Assembly: GCF_000764305.2 (NCBI RefSeq)
Contig: NW_025944327.1
Coordinates: 310,001-374,000 of the forward strand
From: Hyalella azteca
Lineage: Eukaryota > Arthropoda > Malacostraca > Amphipoda > Hyalellidae
DNA length: 64,000 bases
Reading direction: 5' to 3'
The notes under the pieces were generated by a model. That model saw nothing but the letters and a program-made list of their open reading frames with translations. It searched no databases and was not told the origin of the DNA. Positions 50,101 to 62,100 of this stretch are shown here, piece by piece. The position numbers and the translations under genes are program-made. Within the stretch, counting starts at the first letter, position 1, and each line of letters starts with the position of its first letter.

Positions 50101-53100
50101 CCGTGAACAGGGAGAAAATAAGGAGGCCGTGAACAGGGAGAAAATAAGGAGGCCGTGAACAGGGAGAAAATAATGGGGTCGTGAACAGAGAGAAAATAAC
50201 AGACCGTGAACAAAGCGTCGGAAGCAAAGAAAAATTTCTGAATCATAAATATAGTTAAAATACTATGCCAGAAACAGAGCGGCGATGCTAGATTGCATAT
50301 ATGTTATAAAAAGTGAGTAAAAAATAATTATAAATGGGTAGATATTACAGTCTGTTGATATTCATAGATATCACAGTGCACATATCACGGTCTGTTGATA
50401 TTCATATGCGTGCTGGGAAATATTACTCAAGTTTCTCTAGCTGTTCGTTTTAGTTTTCCTAGCTTCAACACATAGACGAACATTTGTATGTGTCATACAC
50501 ACGTTTATGCGTTAAAATTATTGGCAAAGGTTAGCAAGCTGTTTTAGAGGGAGGTTATTCATGTCTATGGACACACACATTTGTACAGTCACATTCACAC
50601 TCACTTTGTATAGTCACATTCAAATTCACGTTGTACAGTCACTTTGTACAGTCGCATTCACAGTCATTTTGTACAGTCACATTCACAGTCAATTTGAACA
50701 GTCACTTTCACTTGGCTTCATTGACGGCAGCATGTAGGCGCAAAATGCGCACTTGGTGTACAACATGCACGATATATTCAGTCCTGTGTACAGTGTGCAT
50801 GTCATGTATGTGCACACTTATGGATGTTCTCATCTTAGCTTGGATATTCACTGATCTTCCCGGTACCGTGAACATCCATGCATATTCATAATTATAAATA
50901 GAAATGCCTATGTATTTGTATAACAGCCATGTACAAAAATCCATGTATATTTGTAACGTTAGACTAAAATTGTTTTTTACAGACATTCGGTTGAAGACCA
51001 GAAAATGTATTTTAGTAATAATTTTCTTATTAATAAAATTTTGGTTTCAAACATAATAAATGAACATCCATGTATATCAAAAAATAACCACACCTATTTA
51101 TCTGCATAGATATCCAGACCTATGCATATGCAAAGACATGCCTGGTATTTGCACCAATAAGTGTGCAGACCTATACTTAATTTTCATCCTCTTTCAACCT
51201 TTCTTGTTCTTTTAATTATGCATAAATATGTATGCAGACCTATACATATGCATAAATATATATGCATATGTATACTTATTTATGTATATATACATATACA
51301 TAGCCACATAGCTATGTATAGACATAAATAGCCCAGTCGCCACACCTATGTATGGCATAAACTGTCTGTGATGCCGTCAGTACCGCGTTGCCGTCTGTCT
51401 GTCTATCCGTCTATTCGCGAGCGCGGATCGCGGCCCCACCTTAGCTAATGGAAATTCATACAGGCTGCCATTAGCCGCTGACTGGTCGGTAATTTATCCA
51501 TCACAGTGCAGCCCAAACCTCACTCACAAATAGGGAAACAAAATAAAAGAGTGGTCGCCAATATCATACCTTAGAAAACTTGTACATGTTGGAAATCTGA
51601 GGCTTGAGTCGGCTATTTCGAGATCGTCTATGTATTATTGAACTCAAATAGAATGGTACTTCAGTGGCCGATCTCCGGCCATCGAAAATTCCGCACTGAC
51701 TATCATATATTAATTGAGGTGATATAATAGATGATATAAATAGATTATCGTAGGGAATTTGGCGGCCGCTGATTAATAGACCACGGATGCGAAAGATGGC
51801 TTAAAGTCGGAGTCCAGCGCTCAAGGTCGTACCTCTGGCAGAACATCAGTATATTGTATGATCGGAATACTCTATATATGAATACAATTATGAAATCATC
51901 TATTGACCAATTATCAAAAATAATTTAATTAAGTTTAGAGTTACTTATTAGAATAAGTTTCAGACTCATTTATATCGAAAATGTTTCTTATTATAACTTT
52001 TGTTTCTAAAATTCTAAATTTTAAGTGAAATCTTGGCAACGCAAAAAATAATGCATGCGACAAACCGAATGAGAAAAGATAAACAATGTTTTTCTTATTA
52101 GGATTATCTAAATTAAATTCTCTTGTGATTAAGTAATAAAAAGAAGGAACTTGATTTACCTTTGCACGCGCAAGGCAGCATGCTCGGTGTAGGCTGCCAG
52201 TTATATCAGTAAAGTTTTCTGCTCTCAAACTGAGGTTAAATAAATGAACCCAACGGGTTTAAAATGTGCGCAAATAACGTAATGTGTTCAAAAGTTTCTC
52301 ATATAATAAAGTAACATCAAGAGCTCGATAAAATCCTTATCTGTCAATGAAAATCAGCAAAATGCAGTATACAATCTCATTCTTTCGGCCAACAAATACT
52401 ATATATCAGAATTAAAATTCGTTCCACTCCTTTCGAAAAATGAAATAATAATTGATTTTCAATTCAAACAGCTAGTATTGAAAATTTGTCGTACAATAGC
52501 TTCCAAGATTTGCGTAATTGTCCTGTACATTAAATATACGTACGAGGTGACCGGTATAGTATTAGTACGGTAAATACAACCTACCACCGCAGCGCAAAAA
52601 CCGAAGCGATATCTGCAAATCTCAGCTACTCCTGTCCCACACGAACGACACGGCAATCACAAGACTTGATTTATGGTATCAAATAAATAGAAAAGGTCGT
52701 GATAATTCCGTAGCCCAATATTGGCACCAGATCCAACCGTGCATTACTAGTGTCCAGCAGGGACAGCTTAGAAGATCATTTAGGTGCCGAAAATATGGAA
52801 ATTGCAGATGATAATCCCGGGTGTCTCAATTGCAGACAATTGCAGATTGATCGAATTCTGGCGGACTTAGATAACAAAGAATATCAGTGTGTCTGTTTCT
52901 GGCTGGAATAGTAAGCTGAATTAGTGCTGGAAGAAGCGGAATCTAACGTTGGCAGATGTTAAAAACAGCTATCAAGTAACGTCGATCGGAGCAGCTCCGA
53001 ATTGGTATTAAAAAATTTTCAGAAAGAATCTCCTTTGTATCTGGCAATTTTAGCATGACTAGGAAGCATGCAATTAAAGTAAGGCAATTTCTATCTCACT

Positions 53101-56100
53101 GTGGGTAAAAATTATTTCAAACTACAGAAGATGATTGGAAGTTGGTTAAATGATTCCGAGAAAGAAAGTTCCTATACTCTATTAGAACAATATGTGATAG
53201 GCAGATTGCAATTGATAAGTACAGTATAGTTGATTGTATTCTTCGCATTGGATGGCTAAATGGATACTAACACTAACAGCTATCGATGTATTCGAGCCAA
53301 TTTTTTGTGGAAGTAGAATGAAAGTTTTCTTGAACGCGCTACGTGTAAAGTTTTTGAGTCAGTAAGTAAATACTATTAAATGCATTTGGAAAAATGAAAA
53401 ATTAAATTTTAATTTTGAAAGATTTATTTTTTTAAATTTGAAATTGGATTAAAAAAACTTCTCTGAATTTCACAACTAATTTAAATTTACCAGACGTTGA
53501 TGGGTTTAGGGGCTTAAAGCTTATTTTTTCATAATCACGCTTGATGAAAATAAATTTTTATTCAAGTGATAGGATAAGAATATTGTAAGAAGAATTGCAA
53601 TAAGTGAAATCGAAATTAAAATTTGAAGTAAATTACTTGCGATATAAGTGCCATAATATTTTTACGGTAGAGTACGCAAAATACTGCTATTACTATAATA
53701 CCAATCGCAGATTTAGGATTTGATATTATTATATACACATGTTATAATCGAATACTATGAAAAAGCACACAAATAAATTGAAAAACTGCGAAAATTCACA
53801 TCAATAAAAGTGCATTCCAGTCAAAATGGTGAACCTGTAAAAATAATTCATGTCACTTTAATTTGTCATTAATCTCACCTACTTGATAAAGCAAACGCAT
53901 GCATTCAAGAAATGAATAAACAGCAAACAATATTAAAACTGAAAAAGTTTCGTTATACACAATTTCATTTCATTTAATTTCGGCTTCTATTTTCTCTTAC
54001 AATGAGAGCGCCGGAAGTCAGCTACTAAACTTTTATTAAACTAACTAAACTTTTTATGTAGAATTTTCGAGGATAACCTTTTTTTTTTATGAATAAGTTG
54101 GCCAATTGTTTTTTTTGCATGGATATTCGCCCTAATTACATTTCCACACTAACGCATGTCAGAGATGTAAACGGCCAAGTTTATCACTCAAGTTTTTTAC
54201 CGAGCAATGTTAAGCGAATTATAATTATACGTATGTTCCGAACTTTATAATATCTATACATTTTGTGCTTCATTTTTTGTCGCATATCAATATTGTACGC
54301 ATACTATGCTTTGCAGTATCTAACAAGGACGTTCAGAAAAAATGTGCATAAAACTTTAATGTGACTACAAGCGTCTAATTGTGTTTCCAATAAAAAATGT
54401 TCAATTACCACAAAAATGCGGCATTAGCGATCGAGTATCGGACAACCAGTAACCATAACTTTTACAATATTGCATTTATTGTAATTATTATTGCATTATC
54501 TTATTGCCTTATAATTTATTGTATTGAATAGCATTGCATTGTCTTGTATAGTATTGTATTGTCTTGTATCGTATTGTATTGTCTTGTCTTGTATTGTATT
54601 GAATTGTATTGAATAGCATTGTATTGTATTGTATCATTATTCATTTACTCGTAATTTATTGGTAGATTAGGCCTGACCTCTGGTCCATGGAGACGAGGCT
54701 GAGGTCGAGCTTGTGCTTGGACTTGTACATGACTTCTTTCTGTGGGAGCTCGAGCAGCGAGGGAGGGCCGAAGGGCGTGCACACGGCGAAGAGGGCCAGC
54801 GGGGCCCCCTCCTCGGTCTTGCGGTTCTGCCCCACCAGCACCTTCACGCGACCACGGATGTCCAGACGCTGGCCAAACAAAAGTATTAAAAATACAACAG
54901 ATAATTAGCTTAAAAACTATATACAGTAAAGAGAATGCGGCAATAAAATGCTGAATTAGCTTGAAAAGTACACCAAAGAGAGTAAAATACTGAAGATCAA
55001 ATAATAAAGTTTATCAAGGCAGTGTGTTTGCATGATGAAGAAATTAATTCAACTACATATTGACTAACAAATAAATAGATTTAACGCGATAAGAGGAAAG
55101 AGTAAGAGCAAATTAAGAATGGAAGAAGCGAGCTGATGGAAATGCGAATCAAAAAAAAGAACACCCGTCAACTGCAGCCTGCGTTACGCCAGAATATGAG
55201 CGACGGTAACGGTAGCAGGGATATTACAGTGCTGCTACATCATTTGATGTGCTCGGCATCAGTAGCAGGGATGCCGGAGCTGCTACATCATTTGATGTGC
55301 TCGGCATCAGTAGCAGGGATGCCTGAGCTGCTACATCATTTGATGTACTAGGCATCAGTAGCAGGGATACTAGTGCTGCTACATCATTTGATGTGCCCGG
55401 CATCAGTAGCAGGGATGCCGGAGCTGCTACATCATTTGATGTGCCCGGCATCAGTAGCAGGGATGCCGGAGCTGCTACATCATTTGATGTGCCCGGCATC
55501 AGTAGCGGGGATGCCGGAGCTGCTACATCATTTGATGTACTAGGCATCAGTAGCAGGGATGCCGGAGCTGCTACATCATTTGATGTGCTCGGCATCAGTA
55601 GCAGGGATGCCGGAGCCGCTAAATCATCGAGCGAAACAAAAAACTTCTAATTAGAGCCTAGGCTTGCGAGGTAAGTCTCATGTAGTTGCGTCCATAGCAA
55701 CTATAGTCTGATTAGCCGGTAAATTTATTGCCCCGGCCCAGAGGAAGTGGAAATGAGACCTCATTGCATTAAAGCTGCAAACAACGGCCCTAAGATTTCA
55801 CTTAGCTAAAAATTAAGCCGGGATTGAGGCCCTTGCGGTTGCCTGTATCTATGATTGTTGATTTTAATTGAAGGCCGCGGGTTTCTTCGATCGTTGCAAA
55901 TGTGCAATTGTGCCTGTGAGTGGAAGCTACGGGAGCCTTGCACTCCTGCAGATGCTAAACACGGAAACGCGCTCCCGTAATTGGAATCATTAAAAATCAT
56001 TTGAATTTTAAAGCAGTTTCTAATGCACTCAATTACCAAATTATTTCCATTTATTTCAATTGAAGAGTTAAAGATTCTCTGGCACGTGTATAAGAGACTC

Positions 56101-59100
56101 TATATCGTGGAGCAATGACAGTAATCATAATTTTTTATTAACATGCATCTCATTATTACAGTGCCCATATAATACCATGTTGATTTCAGTATTACATTGA
56201 CCTTAATATTTCACTGATCCACAGTATTACGTTGATCTTAGTATTACATGGTCCTTAATATTACGTTGAGCCTAATATTACATGATTATCGGTATCACAT
56301 TCACCTATATATATTAAAAAGAACTCAGTATTACATTCATTCTAATATTAAAGGCTCAAATAAATTAACTGCATATCAAAACGACGCCATGATACCAGAT
56401 GGTCTGAGTGTGGACAAGCTTTCATTATGTAAGTGATAGTCATTTGGGAAGCCAAAATCAGTGCAGTTTCATAATTAAGGCGCGTTCATGACACAGTAAA
56501 TTTCAGAACCATTGTTGTTCGTTCCTCATTAGTTTATTGTGTTATCATTTCTTCTTTTGTTATCGTTATAATTGTTATTATTATCGTTATAAACGTTATA
56601 GCATTGTGATTGTTTTCAAACATGTTCTCTCTATAGTGTTAATTAGTATCTTGATGGTAGTCCATCTTTTTCCTTATTACTACTTACTCTTTAACCACGC
56701 AACATGTGAATTTGAAATACCCAAACATTATGCACATACATATAGCACATGCAAATAGCTGGCCATGGGCCCATTCATAATAATAGAAATCGCCATAAAT
56801 TTTCAAGAGGTATTTGAAATACCGAGCTTATGTTTCCAGTACAAGAATTAGACAAGCTTTCACTTGCAATTTAGGCACCTTTACCCTCTTATAGAGTGTA
56901 GTTCGAGAGTCAAGTCTCTCAGATGAGGGCTGACCGCGATGTTATGTAGAAAAACACGGATCTGTCCACGTCTCGATTGGATTGCCACATTATTGCCACA
57001 TTTAAATGTGAGGCTATTTCCTCGTTAAATTGCCGCGTATATAGGCGGCATGAGGGTAGCGAGACAGCGGCACATGAGCGCGATGCTGTTATTTTAGATT
57101 TTCTAAACGAGGTTTGAGATCTATAACTTTCAAAACTCATACGAAATAGGGAAAGTTTATCTTTCTATGGAAAATTAAATTAATAGTATTTTTAGCCTCG
57201 TCGTTATAAATGTCTTTCACGATGTAATGAAGTATCACGCACACATCATGTGTGCACAAATGCATTTTCCAAAAATTAACTACGACAAAGAAGCACAATT
57301 TTTTTCACCGCAGTTGTTTGGGATCCTTTAGAACTCCTTTGTAAGTGATTATATCAAGGATATGTAATTAATCGAAAGGTAACTTTCTCAATATTTTGCA
57401 GCCCTTCAAAAATCCCTAACCATCGTGACAACAGAGAAAAACGTAAATGCAGATATAAACTTCCGGGACGTTGCAGAGCTGCCTCACAACGTTATGGCAC
57501 TGCCGGCAATGTTACGGTACTGCTCAGCAATGATACGCTACTGCTGAGCAATGATACGGTACTCCCGGCAATGTTACGGTACACCAGGCAATTTTACGAT
57601 ATTTCCGACTATGTTTTAACACTACTCAGCAATGTTGCGTTACTGTTTGGCAATAATACGGTACTGCCCGGCATTGTTACGGTACTACTCAACAAAATTA
57701 CGGTACTACTATAGGCAGTGTTACGGTATTTGCCTCATGATGTTGCGACATTGCCCTACAATGTTACCGTACAGCCCGTCATCCTTACAGAAATGCCCCG
57801 CAATTTTACGGTACTGCACCGTCGTTACAAGAATGCCTAGCAATGTTACGGTATTGCCCCGTAATTAGAAAGGCTTTTTTCGTTAATCTCAATCTCAGCA
57901 ATGTTACGGTATTGCCCCGTAATTAGTAGGGCATTTCTAAATTTTGAATTTAGAAATGTTAAACCCACGTCGACCGCTCATCGGAGGTCGCCATGTCATG
58001 TCAAGACGACGTTAGAGCCGCGCTCACAACCGACAGCATCGCGGACGCCTGGGATCAGACCTCTCTGGCAGGACCAAAACTAAGCCTTCGAGGAAATTTA
58101 TGTTGAACTCAGACCAATCTTGATGTCAATTGGCACGTATTGGTGCGTCTCTAGTTGCTGCTTTCTTGCCGAAGCCGCACAAACTTTATAAAAAGAATTG
58201 AGACTTGAAGAGCCAACGCTTCACAGAATGGGGTCACGATTCAATAGTAAATTCAAAGAGAGAAGATGGAATCTGAAATTTTATTCCTGTGGCTCGAGTC
58301 AGGAATGGAGTTAAGCGGAGATGTCAGAGATGAATATGATTATTCTTAGTGCATAATAGCAGAAAATTAGCAATTTAGCGAAATTGTATAGAAAATTCAA
58401 ACAATTAACTGAATTTAACGAGATTTTTAGGGAGCGGTGATAAAAAAACGCCGAAAATCAATAAACCATGAAAGTGAAAATAATAACCATGAAATATTAA
58501 GCCATTCCACACAAAATATCAATAGGTTAACGGGGACATAACACCGTTAAACTTTCGTCAATTATTCATATTCTGTTCCGTTTTAATTCATTTGAGGCAG
58601 AATAAAATATTATCCTGCCTTCATTACACCGAATCGTATTCGTAATATCTTGAGTAATCGAGTTCAAACAACTATACCGATCCGAAATCCAAGAAAACAG
58701 TTAATTTTCGTCATCACCAACAACCATATAACTGTAGTTGAAATTGACAATTAATTAATTAAAATCAACCTGCTAAAAATCGCAAGATGTTAAAAAAATC
58801 TAGAGTGCATAATATCAAAAACCAATAGTGCACCCAAAAATTACATTAATCTCGTCTCATGTTTTTTTTCGGACTGGAGTGTTCATGAAACTCGAGCTCA
58901 TGCATGGCAGCTAGACGAGCAGGGCGTTGCCCAAACGATGTCCAACACTCAATAATATGAACGGGTCATACTGTTCAAATAGTGATACACTTTCCAAACG
59001 TTTCACTAATACGTAATTTATCAGGGCCAAATTGTGGCAAGATGACGCACACACAGGAGAGAAAAGTGCATTAATGTTTGGAAAAAGGCTCACACATTTC

Positions 59101-62100
59101 TCCTAGTGCAGTTAAGAGACGTTCGAGTGCCCCCCACGTCGACCGTTGAATGCCAGCCAAGTCTACACGTTAATTGCAGCAATCAGAGAAGGCAGGTCGA
59201 GTCTTAGCCCTCTAGCCAATTGACGCTGAATCAACTCGCTGATTATGAGTTGAATACATTGAGGCAACGTTTATTCAACGTTATTTCAACGTAAGATTCC
59301 TGGTAGGAGGGATCGCAGTCGAGTATGGTAAGGTTCTATTGCGTACATGGTCGTTATTGGGTTCTTGAATGTTCACCCGCCCTCGCTTTACCGATGATAT
59401 CTACGTACGAATGAAGGACTGTCAGGATATGAAGAGCATATAACGTTCCTTTAATTTAAATATAAGAATATAAGACCTGACTTGATATTATACTGGTGAC
59501 ACATTTGACATTTATACATGGTGTGACCATTTATACATTTGAGCAATACTTTCATGATGAGTTTTACCTTGATAACTGATTTATCTGTTGAAATATTTTA
59601 TTTTAAATTTTATCGATTAATTATAAATGTGACAGAATAAAATATTTTACTAGAAAAATTCTGCAGCAAAAAAATAAATGCACTTGAGTGCAATGCAACT
59701 ATACAATATTTTCCTGTAAATAAGTAAATACCACCTGAATATTTTGTGATTGGTATGAATCAGCAGAACACAATCACGATGCGTTATTCTTTTCATAATT
59801 TTCAAGCAGATGATTACTTCTTCAACGATTTAAAAACATGCGATTTTAATAAATGTTATCCTCACACATATCTTTATGATTAAAGACTGGTAAAATATTA
59901 TAATTTTTAAAAGTAAGATTGAGATAATTCAGTGAAAGGATAAACCATGCGTATATAGTTACATGACGACCGTAAGGATTATAGCAGATCCATCAATTTT
60001 AATTTGATCTTGAAAAACTTCCAAATTTAACTTAAAAAATTCAAAAGATTTTTTATTGTAATACTGTAATATTGTCGTTTGATGTAACCATTCATTTCAT
60101 TCATCATAATAATTCTGAAATTGAAAGAAAAATCGATTGAGTTTGTTCTAAAATAGAACAGACAAACGACAGTCATAGGCGAGGGAAAAAACTAAAATAA
60201 TAACACATTCTTGTATTCATGTACCGACGTTTTTCGAAAAGAAATAACTTAAAAAATATTTGACGCACATTTGATGACATAACGCCAATTTTTGATGGCT
60301 ATTCGATGCCTGAAGGATTGCTGTTCCTGAGCCACATACGATTTCAGCCCCGTTTGCCTGCAATCAAACATCAAGCATTTGACAGCCCTACAATACAGCA
60401 TAACTTCATGCAGCCATGAAAATTGTTCATTATACGAGTATTGCATAGACCTTGGATAACATGGGATAATCACATGCACCACTTTTTTTTATTTGGATTT
60501 CGACTTTTGTTTCGACTTGGGCTAGCTGGAAATTATACATCCGCGGCCCCAGAATAACATGGAATTCACCGCAAAATAGTCGCAAAATGAGCATAATGGT
60601 TTACTTAGCAGGAAGTTGTTAATTTTTTTAATATTAAACGACTACTCGCAACGGAACATCGCTCTCATGGTGAACAATTTTACTTGAAACCGAAGTATAA
60701 TTTGGTTAAGCTTTAAATGAAAAATTTGATAACTTTCTTTTATTCTTAGCAAAGAGACCTTTCGTTTGAAAGAATCAAGAATATGCATGATTTATATACA
60801 TATCTAATAACAAAAAGCAAAACTCTCTTACTAACACCATGTTGATCAATATTTGCAGCAATCACTGAGCAAAACACGAACTCGAATGTCACTTTTCAGA
60901 GCATCATTTCAATCACCGTGGAGTTTTCGATAGCCTACGAAGATTTACTGCGAAGATGAGCCTACGAAGATTTACTATTTATTTTTCGACGTTTTAATTT
61001 TCGAAAATAATATATTCGAGAATATTTCAATGTACACAGTAGAGCGTTGAACTCGCAGGTCGTTCTACATAATGAATTTAGTCAAGTTAGGAACGCAAGT
61101 AAATATATGTGAGCACCAACTAAGTCGTACATAACGATTTCCGGGTTCAGACACGAGTAACTGCGGTAAAGTCTAGAACCGAACACGAGTAATCAAGACA
61201 AGGACTAAAGGAGTCTCACTCAATTCAATGTATATGCGGATCATGTTGGTTCTAGTTGGTTCTGCAAAACATAGATGCGATTTCTCGCGATGGTTCTGAT
61301 CGATAAATACATAACTAAGACGTGGTTCATCGTGTTGGTTCTATTGGTCATGCACAACACAAATATAGGTCATCATGTTGTGTCTGATTGGTTCTGCGCA
61401 ACTCTACCACCCAAGTCGTCGGAGAATTAATGTGGCAAAGTCGCTACAGGAGACGGGAGTTCCGTGGAAATGTTAGCGCAAACCACATCTTGGCCGCTTG
61501 ACATTCGATAATTCAGAACATGCACTGTCTATCGCACCCATCTCATGGATTGGCTAGACATGCATAGTCAATAATTGAGTTAGAATGAATGAACTTACTA
61601 TGAATGACAATAGACTCCCCGTATGTGGCTAAGAGTAGACTTATCATGGATGAGAATAGACTCACTATATAGGGCTAAGGATGGGCAAAGTATAAAAAAG
61701 GGAAGATTGCATACACATAAGATTTGTCACAATATAATTCATTATCTACTTTCAATCCCTGTGAACAATTATGTCCAATAATTGGCTCCCCTGTCAAAAT
61801 TTAGCCGCGGCAGACGGTCTGGTTTCGGTTGTCAGTCTCGGATTAGAGATGATTCAGATGTGAAATGGCCGCATCTCATAATTAGCCGCTCAGTAGGAGC
61901 TATTTAGGGTAGTTTCATGCGAAAAAATATAAGGGTCAAATGACAGACGAAATCAGCGGCTGGCCAGGTCACCATTGGCTTACCCTGCTCAGTAGCTGGC
62001 CTGAGTTCTTATAGCGCGAGCGCGACTAGCCCCTGCCTTTAGTTGTGGCGCTGCGTGCGCATTGTGCATGGGTACGAACTTATCAACACGCTAGCGTTTC

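Noticed and set aside
49325..50246. Long minus-strand open frames (289 and 300 codons)
   Set aside because: They are translations of a 27-bp minisatellite, partly joined to Nextera adapter sequence. Composition is purely repetitive.
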